Below, one piece after another: positions 47,828 to 56,995 of a DNA stretch of 64,000 nucleotides. The DNA is from Pelomonas sp052436255 (lineage in GTDB: Bacteria; Pseudomonadota; Gammaproteobacteria; Burkholderiales; Burkholderiaceae_C). The notes under the pieces are model-generated. The model was not told the DNA's origin, searched no databases, and saw nothing but the letters and a program-made list of their open reading frames with translations. Within the stretch, counting starts at the first letter, position 1. Every line of letters starts with the position of its first letter. Location: assembly GCA_052436255.1 (NCBI GenBank), contig JBQVNP010000003.1, positions 1-64,000 on the forward strand. Reading direction: 5' to 3'. Made by a program: the position numbers and the translations under genes.

Positions 47828-50640
47828 GCGGCGGGCAGGCGGGCGAGTTGCTCGCGCAGCCGCGCCACCGTTTCCTTGAAGCCCGCCACGCGGGCGCGCT
47901 CCTGCTCGACCACGGCGGCTGGGGCGCGGGCGACGAAGCTCTCGTTGCCGAGCTTGGCTTCGGCCTTGACGATCTCGCCTTCCAGGCGCGTGGCCTCCTT
48001 GGTCAGGCGTGCGCGCTCGGCCTCGACATCGATCTCGACCTTCAGCGCCAGCTTGGCCGCGCCATGCACCAGCACGGGTGACGTGGCGCTCTGCTTGGCG
48101 AACTCGGCATCGTCGGCAATCAGCTCGACCGCGCTCAGCTTGGCCAGCACCTTCAGCACGGCCGCGGCTTCGCTCAGGAAGGAGAGGTCACCGCCGACCA
48201 GCAGCGGCACGCGGTCGCTCGGGCTCAGGGCCATCTCGCCGCGCAGGCTGCGCGTGACGCCGACCACCTCCTTGAGCTGGGCCATCCAGGCGTCGGCCTT
48301 CGGGTCGATGCGCTCGGGCTGGGCGACCGGGTAGGGCGCCTGACCGATGTAGTCGGTCGCCTTGCGGCCAGCCACCGGGGCGACGGTCTGCCACAGCTCC
48401 TCGGTGATGAAGGGCGCGATGGGGTGCAGCAGGCGCAGCGTCGTTTCCAGCACCCGGATCAGCGTGCGGCGGGTGGCGCGCTGCTGGCCCTCGTCGCCGG
48501 TCTGGATCTGCACCTTGGCGATCTCCAGATACCAGTCGCAGTACTCATCCCAGACAAAGCTGTAGACGGCGTTGGCGACGTTGTCGAGGCGGTACTCGGC
48601 AAAGCCCTGGGCTGCGGCGGCTTCCACGCGTTGCAGCTCGCTCGTGATCCAGCGATCGGCCTGGCTGAACTGGTTGTAGCCCGGCGGGCAGGCGCCCTGG
48701 TCGTGCGCGAGGCCGCAGTCCTGGCCTTCGGTGTTCATCAGCACGAAGCGCGTGGCGTTCCAGAGCTTGTTGCAGAAGTTGCGATAGCCCTCGCAGCGCT
48801 TGGTGTCGAAATTGATGTTGCGGCCCAAGGACGCGTAGCTGGCCATCGTGAAGCGCAGTGCGTCGGCACCGTAGGCCGGCATGCCTTCGGGGAACTCCTT
48901 CTTCACGCGGGCTGCCACCTTGGGCGCTGTCTCGGGCTTGCGCAGGCCCTGCGTGGATTTCTGGATCAGCGTGTCGAGGTCCACACCCTGGATCAGGTCC
49001 ACCGGGTCCAGCACATTGCCCTCGCTCTTGCTCATCTTCTGGCCTGAAGAGTCGCGCACCAGGCCGTGGATGTAGACGTCCTTGAACGGCACCTGGCCGG
49101 TGAAGTGGGTCGTCATCATGATCATCCGGGCGACCCAGAAGAAGATGATGTCGTAGCCGGTCACCAGCACCGACGAAGGCAGGAAGAGTTCCTGCTCCAG
49201 AGTCTGCTCGGGCCAGCCCAGCGTAGAGAAGGGCACCAGGGCCGATGAATACCAGGTGTCCAGCACATCGGGGTCGCGGGTCAGCTCGCCGAGATAGCCG
49301 GCGGCCTTGGCGCGGGCCTGGGCCTCCTCCTCGCTGCGCGCGACGAACAACTCGCCGCCCGTGCCATACCAGGCCGGGATCTGGTGGCCCCACCACAGCT
49401 GGCGCGAGATGCACCAGTCCTGCAGATTGCCCATCCAGTGGTTGTAGGTGTTGACCCACTGCTCGGGGTGGAACTTGACCGCGCCGGTCTCGACGGCGGC
49501 AATCGCCTTGTCGGCAATGCTCTTGCCATCGGCGCTGGGCTTGGTGACGGCGACGAACCACTGGTCGGTCAGCATCGGCTCGATGACCTGGCCGGTGCGC
49601 TCGCAGCGCGGCACCTGCAGCTTGTGTTTCTTGACCTCGACCAGTAGGCCTTGCGCCTCCAGGTCCGAGACGATGCGTTTGCGGGCGACGAAGCGGTCCA
49701 GGCCGCGGTAGGTTTCGGGCGCGTTGTCGTTGATGCGGGCCTGCAGGTCCAGCACCGCGATCATCGGCAGCTTGTGGCGCTGGCCCACCGCGTAGTCGTT
49801 GGTGTCATGCGCGGGTGTGACCTTGACGACGCCGGTGCCGAACTCACGATCCACATAGTCGTCGGCAATGACGGGAATCTCGCGGTCCGTCAGCGGCAGC
49901 TTGACCAGCTTGCCGATCAGCGCGGCATAGCGCTCGTCCTCGGGGTGGACCATGACGGCCACGTCGCCCAGCATGGTCTCGGGCCGCGTGGTAGCCACCA
50001 CCACCGAGCCGCTGCCGTCCGCAAGCGGGTAGCGGATATGCCAGAGCGAGCCGTCTTCCTCCTCGCTCGTCACCTCCAGGTCCGACACCGCCGACTGCAG
50101 CACCGGGTCCCAGCTCACCAGGCGCTTGCCGCGGTAGATCAGGCCTTCCTCGTACAGCCGCACAAAGGTCTCGACAACGACCTTCGAGAGCTTCTCGTCC
50201 ATCGTGAAGTACTCATGGCCCCAGCTCACCGAGTCGCCCAGGCGGCGCATCTGGCCGGTGATGGTGTTGCCCGACTCCTGCTTCCAGTCCCAGACGCGCG
50301 CGACGAAGTTCTTGCGACCCAGGTCGTGGCGGCTTGTGCCTGCGGCCTGCAATTGCCGCTCCACGACGATCTGCGTGGCAATGCCCGCGTGGTCGGTGCC
50401 CGGCACCCACAGGGTGTTGTGGCCCAGCATGCGGTGGTAGCGCGTCAGCGAATCCATCACCGTCTGGTTGAAGGCATGGCCCATGTGCAGCGTGCCCGTC
50501 ACATTGGGCGGCGGCAGCTGGATGCTGAAGGACGGCTTGGCCGGGTCCAGCGTCGGCTCGTACAAGCCGGCGGCTTCCCACTTCGGGCCCCAGTGGGCTT
50601 CCAGGGCGGCGGGTTCGAAGGACTTGGCAAGTTCGGTCAC
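47821..50640 (-). CDS. valS: Valine-tRNA ligase
   Basis: Class I synthetase, 939 aa. HIGH motif in PPPNVTGTLHMGHAFNQ (near residue 42), KMSKS in SSGQKMSKSEGNVLDPVD, zinc/editing domain with TTRPETMLGDVAVMV. The C-terminal coiled coil (EVDIEAERARLTKEA-like heptads) is typical of ValRS. I place the start at GTG 50640 (VTELAKSFEP), where conservation begins; an open frame continues 55 codons upstream without homology. Monocistronic in appearance. Confidence 0.96.
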   Translation of the reverse strand: MTELAKSFEPAALEAHWGPKWEAAGLYEPTLDPAKPSFSIQLPPPNVTGTLHMGHAFNQTVMDSLTRYHRMLGHNTLWVPGTDHAGIATQIVVERQLQAAGTSRHDLGRKNFVARVWDWKQESGNTITGQMRRLGDSVSWGHEYFTMDEKLSKVVVETFVRLYEEGLIYRGKRLVSWDPVLQSAVSDLEVTSEEEDGSLWHIRYPLADGSGSVVVATTRPETMLGDVAVMVHPEDERYAALIGKLVKLPLTDREIPVIADDYVDREFGTGVVKVTPAHDTNDYAVGQRHKLPMIAVLDLQARINDNAPETYRGLDRFVARKRIVSDLEAQGLLVEVKKHKLQVPRCERTGQVIEPMLTDQWFVAVTKPSADGKSIADKAIAAVETGAVKFHPEQWVNTYNHWMGNLQDWCISRQLWWGHQIPAWYGTGGELFVARSEEEAQARAKAAGYLGELTRDPDVLDTWYSSALVPFSTLGWPEQTLEQELFLPSSVLVTGYDIIFFWVARMIMMTTHFTGQVPFKDVYIHGLVRDSSGQKMSKSEGNVLDPVDLIQGVDLDTLIQKSTQGLRKPETAPKVAARVKKEFPEGMPAYGADALRFTMASYASLGRNINFDTKRCEGYRNFCNKLWNATRFVLMNTEGQDCGLAHDQGACPPGYNQFSQADRWITSELQRVEAAAAQGFAEYRLDNVANAVYSFVWDEYCDWYLEIAKVQIQTGDEGQQRATRRTLIRVLETTLRLLHPIAPFITEELWQTVAPVAGRKATDYIGQAPYPVAQPERIDPKADAWMAQLKEVVGVTRSLRGEMALSPSDRVPLLVGGDLSFLSEAAAVLKVLAKLSAVELIADDAEFAKQSATSPVLVHGAAKLALKVEIDVEAERARLTKEATRLEGEIVKAEAKLGNESFVARAPAAVVEQERARVAGFKETVARLREQLARLPAAQ

Positions 50641-50816
50641 GGGGCGTGTCTCGGCTGGGCGGGCGGTGGTCTGGGCCGGCGATTTTACGGGCGGGCCCTC
50701 GTGGTCGATACAAAACGAAACCCGGCGATACGGCGTCGAGATGCTCTCCACGCAGGCGCCGGGAATGATGACTGCGACCTCAAATAGCGGGCTGGACAAG
50801 CCCACGGAGCCGCCCC

Positions 50817-51284
50817 ATGAACTTCTTTCGCCGCTGGCACGCCCACCATGAGTTTCGCCATCACTTCGAGCACGGCCAACATTTCAGCCGCCATGCCGAC
50901 GGCTTTGCCCACCTCCTCCTGTCCCGAGTCGGCGCCAGGCTGGATCTCGCCGACGAGCAGCGCCGCCGCTTTGCCGCCTGGGTCGAGCTGGTCCAGCGTC
51001 AGCGCGACGCGTTGACGACGCTGGCTCGCGGATCCCAGTTGGCAGCCCTCGTTGCCGACGAGCGTTTCGCGCGCGAACAGGCCCAGCAGCTGTTGACCGC
51101 CAAGCTGGATGCGATGCGCGCCGCCGGGTCCGAGGTGATCGCGGCCTTCGCCGAGTTCTTCGACTCGCTGGACGACGAGCAGCGCCAGGCGATGCGCTTC
51201 ATGACGCAGCGCGGTGCGTCCGGTCGCACCTCGTCATGCGCCGGGCAGAATGGACCGCGACATGCACCAACTGCTGCTGATTGA
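50817..51284 (+). CDS. Spy/CpxP-like helical protein, second copy
   Basis: 155 aa. The His/Arg-rich N-terminus (FFRRWHAHHEFRHHFEHGQHF) lacks a recognisable signal peptide. LDLADEQRRRFAAWVELVQRQRDAL and FFDSLDDEQRQAMRFMTQR are two LTxxQ-like repeats in a helical body. The end overlaps the response regulator start by 35 nt. Same genetic setting as the Spy-like gene at 10547. Without a signal peptide it may be cytoplasmic, or be membrane-tethered through other means; metal binding is suggested by the histidines. Confidence 0.65.
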   Translation: MNFFRRWHAHHEFRHHFEHGQHFSRHADGFAHLLLSRVGARLDLADEQRRRFAAWVELVQRQRDALTTLARGSQLAALVADERFAREQAQQLLTAKLDAMRAAGSEVIAAFAEFFDSLDDEQRQAMRFMTQRGASGRTSSCAGQNGPRHAPTAAD

Positions 51285-51963
51285 CGATGACGAGGCGCTG
51301 GCGGGGCCGCTGACGCAGTACCTGGCGCGCTTTGACTTTCGGCTCGAAGCCGTCACACGGCCCAGTGCTGCGCTGGCGCGCCTGGCTGCCGAGCGTTTTG
51401 ACGCCCTCATCCTCGACGGCATGCTGCCCGAGATGGACGGCTTCGAGTTCTGCAAGCGGCTGCGCGGTGGCGCCGAGGCCTGGCGCGAGATTCCGGTGTT
51501 GATGCTGACGGCGCGCGGCGACCTGACTGACCGCGTCGTCGGCCTGGAGCTGGGCGCCGACGACTACCTCGCCAAGCCCTTCGAGCCGCGCGAGCTGGCT
51601 GCCCGGCTGCAGACCATCCTGCGCCGTACGCGGCTGGCCGCTGCCTCGCCCCAGGCTGCCTGCAAGCTGCGCTTTGAGGGCCTCGAGATCGATACAGCCC
51701 GCCGCCAGGTGCTGGGCGCAAACGGGGCCGTCGAGCTGACGGGCACCGAGTACGAGCTGCTGCTGATGCTGGCCCGCGAGCCGGGCCGCGTTTTCTCGCG
51801 CGACGACATCCTGAACCGGTTGCGCGGTCAGGAGGCCGAGCTGTTCACGCGTGCGGTCGACATCCTGGTCAGCCGCCTGCGCCGCAAGCTGGAGCCGCTG
51901 GCGGCGTTGAAGACCCTGCGCAACGCCGGCTACTGCTTTGCGCTACCGGAGCTGCGGGCGTGA
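51250..51963 (+). CDS. OmpR-family response regulator, second copy
   Basis: 237 aa. Acidic pocket LLLIDDDEALAG, phospho-acceptor Asp in LILDGMLPEMDGFEF, Lys in GADDYLAKPFEPREL, winged helix at the end (LRRKLEPLAALKTLRNAGYCFA). Close in sequence to the regulator at 11061, sharing LGLELGADDYLAKPFEPREL almost exactly. The start is ATG 51250 (MDRDMHQLL) or 51262. The kinase start overlaps its stop as GTGA. Confidence 0.92.
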   Translation: MDRDMHQLLLIDDDEALAGPLTQYLARFDFRLEAVTRPSAALARLAAERFDALILDGMLPEMDGFEFCKRLRGGAEAWREIPVLMLTARGDLTDRVVGLELGADDYLAKPFEPRELAARLQTILRRTRLAAASPQAACKLRFEGLEIDTARRQVLGANGAVELTGTEYELLLMLAREPGRVFSRDDILNRLRGQEAELFTRAVDILVSRLRRKLEPLAALKTLRNAGYCFALPELRA

Positions 51964-53036
51964 AGCCGCACCCCAACGAGCACCGCTGGCGCGAGCGCTG
52001 CGAGCGCCAGCAGAGAAAGCGTGCCCACCGGTTGCGGCGCGACGTGGAGTGGCGCTGGCGCGCCCGCCACCGCTGGCATCAGCGCTGGCACCGCCACCAC
52101 GCGCAGTTCAAGCACTCACTGGGCGCGCGGCTGATCGCTGTCTTCTTGCTGCTGGCCCTGACCAGCAGCGCCATCCTGTGGGGTTCGGAGGGCAGCGCCT
52201 ACGGGCTGCTGTGGGCCGTGCCGGCGCTGCTGGCCGTCACGGGGCTGGCCTTCGGCATGATCCGCCACATGGTGGGGCCCCTGCATGCGCTGGCCCTCGG
52301 CGCCGAGGCCTTTGGCCGCGGCCAGTTCTCGCACCGCGTGCCGGTCATCCACAACGACGAGATCGGCGACCTGGCGCTGCGCTTCAACCAGATGGCCGCC
52401 GACATCCAGGCCATGCTGGACGGCAAGCGCGCGCTGCTGCTGGCCATCAGCCACGAGCTGCGCAGCCCGCTGACACGGGCGCGCCTGCATGCCGAGCTGG
52501 TCGGCGAGGGCGAATCGCGCGATGCGCTGCTGGACGAGCTGGCCCAGATGCGTGACCTCATCACGGCGCTGCTGGAGAGCGAGCGCCTGGGGAGCGGGCA
52601 TAGCGCCTTGCAAGTGGTCGACTGCGATCTGGTGGCGCTGGTGCGCGAGCAGGCGCAGTCGGGCGTCGAACTGCTCATCGACCCCGACCTGCCGACGCTC
52701 AAGCTGGACCGGCTGCGCCTGCAGCTGCTGCTGCGCAACCTCGTGCACAACGCGCTGCGCCACAACGACGCGGCGCTGGGTGCGGTGCAGCTCAGGCTCT
52801 GCCGCGACGGCAGCGGCATCCGCCTGAGCGTGCGCGACTTTGGCGCCGGCGTGCCGTCCGAAGCGCTGGCGCAACTGGGCCAGCCCTTCTACCGGCCGGA
52901 CGCGGCCCGGTCCCGGCACGAGGGCGGTGTCGGCCTGGGCCTTTGCCTGTGCCGCCTGGTGGCCGAGGCCCACGGCAGCCGGCTGGCATTGCGCAATGCC
53001 GGGCCGGGCTTCGAGGCCTCGCTGAGCCTGCGTTGA
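51960..53036 (+). CDS. Sensor histidine kinase with His/Arg/Trp-rich N-terminus
   Basis: 358 aa, GTG start overlapping the regulator stop (GTGA). The first 50 residues are highly basic and rich in His and Trp (RWHQRWHRHHAQFKHS). Two membrane segments follow (residues 54-76 and 82-104) with only a short loop between, so there is almost no periplasmic sensor. HAMP, then His in LLAISHELRSPLTRARLH, LRNLVHNALRHND, DFGAGVPSEAL, GGVGLGLCLCRLV. Sensing probably occurs in the membrane or through the cytoplasmic N-terminus. Confidence 0.9.
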   Translation: MKPHPNEHRWRERCERQQRKRAHRLRRDVEWRWRARHRWHQRWHRHHAQFKHSLGARLIAVFLLLALTSSAILWGSEGSAYGLLWAVPALLAVTGLAFGMIRHMVGPLHALALGAEAFGRGQFSHRVPVIHNDEIGDLALRFNQMAADIQAMLDGKRALLLAISHELRSPLTRARLHAELVGEGESRDALLDELAQMRDLITALLESERLGSGHSALQVVDCDLVALVREQAQSGVELLIDPDLPTLKLDRLRLQLLLRNLVHNALRHNDAALGAVQLRLCRDGSGIRLSVRDFGAGVPSEALAQLGQPFYRPDAARSRHEGGVGLGLCLCRLVAEAHGSRLALRNAGPGFEASLSLR

Positions 53037-53111
53037 GCGAGGCCTGGCGCGGGCGGGGATGAGCAGGTGCTCGCCGGCGTTTCGCGGCGCCGAAAGCGGG
53101 TCACATGCGGG

Positions 53112-54089
53112 TCACATGAACAAATGTTCACCCGCGTTCTCGCCACCCAGCACCACATAGTTCACCTTGCGCAGGTCCGCCAGCTGCGTGCCGCCCGCAT
53201 AGGAGATCGAGCTCTGCAAGTCCTCCTGCATCTCGCGCAGCGTGTCGCCGAACCTACCCTTGACCGGCTCCAGGATGCGCTTGCCTTCGACATGCCGGTA
53301 CTCGCCCTTGTTGAAGTCCGAGGCCGAGCCGTAGTACTCCTTGTAGAGCTTGCCGTCGACCTCGACCGTCTGGCCGGGCGACTCCTCATGCCCTGCGAAC
53401 AGCGAGCCGATCATCACCATCGAGGCGCCGAAGCGCACGCTCTTGGCGATGTCGCCGTGGTGGCGGATGCCGCCGTCGGCCACGATGGGCTTGGTGGCCA
53501 CGCGCGAGCACCATTTCAGCGCCGACAACTGCCAACCGCCGGTGCCGAAGCCGGTCTTGAGCCGCGTGATGCAGACCTTGCCCGGGCCGACGCCGACCTT
53601 GGTGGCGTCGGCGCCCCAGTTCTCCAGGTCGATGACGCCCTCGGGCGTGCCGACATTGCCGGCGATGACGAAGGTCTCTGGCAGTTTCTGCTTGATGTGG
53701 GCGATCATGCGCTGCACGCTCTCGGCATGGCCGTGGGCGATGTCGATGGTCAGGTAGTCCGCGCCCACACCCTCGGCCGCGAGGCGGTCGACCAGCTCGA
53801 AGTCCGCCGGCTTCACGCCCACGCTCAAGGAGACGAGCAGGCCCTTGTCACGCATGTCCTTGGCATAGGCCAGGCTGTCGAGGTCGAAGCGGTGCATCAC
53901 GTAGAAGTAGCCCTCGCGGGCCAGCAGCTCGGTGATCGGCTCGTCCACCACGGTCTTCATGTTGGCCGGCACGACTGGCAGCTTGAAGCGGTGCGGGCCG
54001 AACTGGACCGAGGTGTCGCAGTCGGAGCGGCTTTCCACGCGGCAACGGCGCGGCAGCAGCAGGATGTTGTCGTAGTCGAAGATTTCCAT
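53112..54089 (-). CDS. guaC: GMP reductase
   Basis: NADPH-dependent deamination of GMP to IMP; 325 aa. Start MEIFDYDNILLLPRRC, catalytic-loop Cys in GPGKVCITRLKTGFGTGGWQ, phosphate site PIVADGGIRHHGDIAKSVRFG, and YYGSASDFNKGEYRHVEGK. No CBS domains, which separates it from IMP dehydrogenase. The stop lies in a tandem GCGGGTCACAT repeat. Confidence 0.94.
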   Translation of the reverse strand: MEIFDYDNILLLPRRCRVESRSDCDTSVQFGPHRFKLPVVPANMKTVVDEPITELLAREGYFYVMHRFDLDSLAYAKDMRDKGLLVSLSVGVKPADFELVDRLAAEGVGADYLTIDIAHGHAESVQRMIAHIKQKLPETFVIAGNVGTPEGVIDLENWGADATKVGVGPGKVCITRLKTGFGTGGWQLSALKWCSRVATKPIVADGGIRHHGDIAKSVRFGASMVMIGSLFAGHEESPGQTVEVDGKLYKEYYGSASDFNKGEYRHVEGKRILEPVKGRFGDTLREMQEDLQSSISYAGGTQLADLRKVNYVVLGGENAGEHLFM

Positions 54090-54147
54090 GGTTCAAGTTC
54101 GCAAGTTGCGGTGCGCGTTCATGCAGTGCGCGCCTGGGCTGCGAGCG

Positions 54148-54246
54148 CTTGACTTGCTTCGGCACGAGGGCTGGCGCCCTCGACGGCCAGGGAGGCCGTC
54201 GCGTCGCAGGCCAACTTCGCTTGCGAAGTCAAGGCGCGGACGCGCC
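54148..54246. repeat. Cluster of four consecutive perfect stem-loops
   Basis: In the 230-bp gap between DUF3422 gene and guaC: GAGGGC/GCCCTC (54166-54181), GACGGCC/GGCCGTC (54182-54200), ACTTCGC/GCGAAGT (54214-54229) and GGCGCG/CGCGCC (54233-54246). An outer pair CTTGACTT (54148-54155)/AAGTCAAG (54226-54233) could close the first three. It resembles a repetitive extragenic palindromic element or a structured RNA; no T-run, so not a simple terminator. Confidence 0.55.
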
Positions 54247-54319
54247 GGGCCGAAGACAAAATTTGGGCCCGGTGATTGATTCTACGCAGGCCCCGTGACC
54301 TGGACGCGAGGCCTTGTCG

Positions 54320-55630
54320 CTAGGAGTGGTTGAAGATCTTGCGATGGATGCGCCGCGTTGTCTGCCAGACGGCCAGCAGCACGATGGGAATGGCCACGCC
54401 GGCCGCCAGCTCCGGCTGCACCGGCAGCCAGCCCTCGGTCTTCAGCGCCTTGAAGAAGTAGAGCAGCAGGCTGACGACGTAGTAGGTGATGGCCGCCAGC
54501 GACAGGCCCTCGACGGTCGCCTGCATGCGCAACTGGGTGCGCTGGCCTTCGCCGAGCTGCGTCAACAGCTGCTGGTTCTGCGCCTCGGTGGCGATATCCA
54601 CCCGCGTGCGCAGCAGCGCGCTGGCGCGTGAGATGCGCTGCGACAGGCCTGCCAGGCGCTGCGCGGTCGCATTGACGGTGGCGATGGCCGGCCAGAGCCG
54701 GCGCTGCATGAACTCGCCCAGCGTCTGCGTGCCCGCCACCTTGCCCTCGTGCAGCTCGGCGATGCGCTGCTCGACGATGGCCTGGTAGGCCTGCGTCGCG
54801 GCAAAGCGGTATTGGTGCGATGCGGTCGCATGTTCGATGCGCGCGGCCGTCGAGATCAGGTCGTCCAGCAGTTCCGCTTCCGACGCACCGCGCTGCTCCA
54901 GCCGCGCGGTGATGTTGGCCAGCGTGGCCTCCACCTCGGCGAGCGTCGCGCCCAGCGACTTGGCCGCCGGCAGGCCGCGCAGCGCCATCAGCCGATAGGT
55001 TTCCAGCTCCAGCAGGCGCTGGCAGATGCGGCCTGCGCGCGTCTCGGGCGTCCCCGGCTCGGCCAGCACGACGATGTGCTCGAAGCCGGTGGCGCGCAGA
55101 CAGAAGTCCGTCACCACCAATGAATGTCCGCCCATGGTCGACGCGACCACGGCATGCGCGCCGAACCAGGCCCGCGCTTCAGCCAGGGCGCTCGGCGCAA
55201 AGGTCAGCGGCCGCTCGATCATGACGAGCTTGATGGCCGCAAAGGTGCGCCCCGGGATGCGGCCCAGCCATTCGCTGGCCACCCGCAGCGCCAGTGCGTC
55301 CAGGGTCTGCGCGCTCGGCTCGGCGTCGGCGGGCAGTGGCTGCACCACCGCATAGCGGGTGAACTCCGCATGCCGCTCCCACTTCAACGAGAACTCGCCG
55401 CAGCGCAGGCGCAGGAAGTTGGCGTTCAGTGCGTCGGCGGCCAGGGCGTGCTGGCCGGGCAGGCGCTGCAGATGGGCATGCTCGTCGGCCCGGCTGACGC
55501 CGTCATTCAACACGGCGACGTGGACGATGACTGCCGGCAGCCGGATGCGCGCCGGCGGCCGGGCATGCACTTCGTTGTGCAAGGCCAGGCGAAGGCTGTC
55601 GTCGGGAGGTAGCAGGCTGTCTTCGTTCAT
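54320..55630 (-). CDS. DUF3422 family membrane protein
   Basis: 436 aa. The start LRLALHNEVHARPPARIRLPA and CGEFSLKWERHAEFTRY are hallmarks of DUF3422. The middle is helical (LEVEATLANITARLEQRG-like coiled coil) and the end has two membrane segments (ITYYVVSLLLYFFKAL; AAGVAIPIVLLAVW) separated by a short loop. Likely an inner-membrane protein with a large soluble N-terminal part. Function unknown. Confidence 0.9.
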   Translation of the reverse strand: MNEDSLLPPDDSLRLALHNEVHARPPARIRLPAVIVHVAVLNDGVSRADEHAHLQRLPGQHALAADALNANFLRLRCGEFSLKWERHAEFTRYAVVQPLPADAEPSAQTLDALALRVASEWLGRIPGRTFAAIKLVMIERPLTFAPSALAEARAWFGAHAVVASTMGGHSLVVTDFCLRATGFEHIVVLAEPGTPETRAGRICQRLLELETYRLMALRGLPAAKSLGATLAEVEATLANITARLEQRGASEAELLDDLISTAARIEHATASHQYRFAATQAYQAIVEQRIAELHEGKVAGTQTLGEFMQRRLWPAIATVNATAQRLAGLSQRISRASALLRTRVDIATEAQNQQLLTQLGEGQRTQLRMQATVEGLSLAAITYYVVSLLLYFFKALKTEGWLPVQPELAAGVAIPIVLLAVWQTTRRIHRKIFNHS

Positions 55631-55721
55631 GGTCCCAGGCTAGTGCGTAGAGATGGCGGCAGGCCGTCTCGATAAACTTTCAGGCTTCGTACTTCAACAG
55701 GCGGCGGCTTCCGTCTTCAAT

Positions 55722-56855
55722 ATGCAAGCTTCATTCCCGGCTGTGGTCATCAGCGGCACCGGCCTGTACCGCCCGCCCCATGTCATCACCAATGCCGAAC
55801 TGGTCGAGGCGTTCAATGCCTATGCCGACCTGCAGAACGCGGAGCACGCCTCGGCGATAGCCGCCGGCGAGCGAGCTGCGCTGACGCATTCCAGCGTCGA
55901 ATTCATCGAGAAGGCGTCGGGTATCAAGCAGCGCTATGTCATCGACAAGGCCGGCGTGCTGGACCCGACGCGCATGTACCCGCGCTTCACGCCGCGCGGG
56001 GACGACGAGATCTCATTGATGGCCGAGATTGCCGCCGACGCCGCGCGCAAGGCGCTCGAGCAGGCCGGCAAGACCGGCGCCGACATCGATGCCGTGCTCT
56101 GCTCCAGCGCCAACATGCAGCGCGCCTACCCGGCGATGGCCGTCGAGATCCAGCAGGCGCTGGGGGCCGGCGGCTACGGCTTCGACATGAACGTGGCCTG
56201 CTCGTCGGCCACCTTCGCGCTGGAACAGGCCTTCAACGCGGTGCGTTCAGGTGCGAGCAAGTGCGTGCTGGTCGTCAATCCCGAGATCACCTCGGCCCAC
56301 CTGGAATGGCGCGACCGCGACTGCCACTTCATTTTCGGCGACGTCTGCACGGCCGTCATCGTCGAGCGTGCCGAGACCGCCACCGGTGCCGACCAGTGGG
56401 AGATCCTCGGCACCCAGCTCGCGACGCAGTTCAGCAGCAACATCCGCAACAACTTCGGCTTCATGAACCGCGCCGAGGACCGCGACCCGGACGACCGTGA
56501 CCTGACCTTCTATCAGGAGGGCCGCAAGGTCTTCAAGGAAGTCGTGCCCATGGCCGCCGCTCACATCGAGGCCCACCTCGGCAAGCTCGGTCTGGAGCCG
56601 GCGCAGATGGCCCGCTACTGGCTGCATCAGGCCAACCAGGGTATGAACCAGCTCGTCATCAAGAAGCTCGTCGGCGCCGACGCGGGCAGCAATGTTGCGC
56701 CGCTGATCCTCGACGAATATGCCAACACCGCCTCGGCCGGCTCCATCATTGCCTTCCACCATCACCGCGGCGACCTGAGTGCCGGAGACACCGGCGTCAT
56801 CTGCTCCTTTGGCGCCGGCTATTCCATCGGCAGCGTCGTCGTCAAGAAGCGTTGA
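55722..56855 (+). CDS. Beta-ketoacyl-ACP synthase III family protein
   Basis: Condensing enzyme of the thiolase fold, 377 aa, longer than ordinary FabH (about 320). Catalytic Cys in DMNVACSSATFALEQA (near residue 154), His in YWLHQANQGMNQLV, Asn in ANTASAGSIIAF. An insertion near residues 30-60 (AYADLQNAEHASAIAAGE) accounts for extra length, as in the alternative FabH-like enzymes of beta- and gammaproteobacteria. I chose ATG 55722 (MQASFPAVVISGTG) over 55653. No fatty-acid genes adjoin it. Confidence 0.9.
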   Translation: MQASFPAVVISGTGLYRPPHVITNAELVEAFNAYADLQNAEHASAIAAGERAALTHSSVEFIEKASGIKQRYVIDKAGVLDPTRMYPRFTPRGDDEISLMAEIAADAARKALEQAGKTGADIDAVLCSSANMQRAYPAMAVEIQQALGAGGYGFDMNVACSSATFALEQAFNAVRSGASKCVLVVNPEITSAHLEWRDRDCHFIFGDVCTAVIVERAETATGADQWEILGTQLATQFSSNIRNNFGFMNRAEDRDPDDRDLTFYQEGRKVFKEVVPMAAAHIEAHLGKLGLEPAQMARYWLHQANQGMNQLVIKKLVGADAGSNVAPLILDEYANTASAGSIIAFHHHRGDLSAGDTGVICSFGAGYSIGSVVVKKR

Positions 56856-56995
56856 CGGCGCAACGAAAGCCCCAGCGTCCAAGGAAAGTGAGCGGGAGGT
56901 GAATCTTCGCCACTCCATGACACCGCGTTCCGCAGGGCATCCGCTATCGTGCGGCCCCGCGGCGACCCTCGCCGCCGTCACCACAGGAGCGTTTC

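Noticed and set aside
53087..53117. Tandem GCGGGTCACAT at the guaC stop as a repeat element
   Set aside because: Only two 11-nt units, one of them within the stop region; too short to call.
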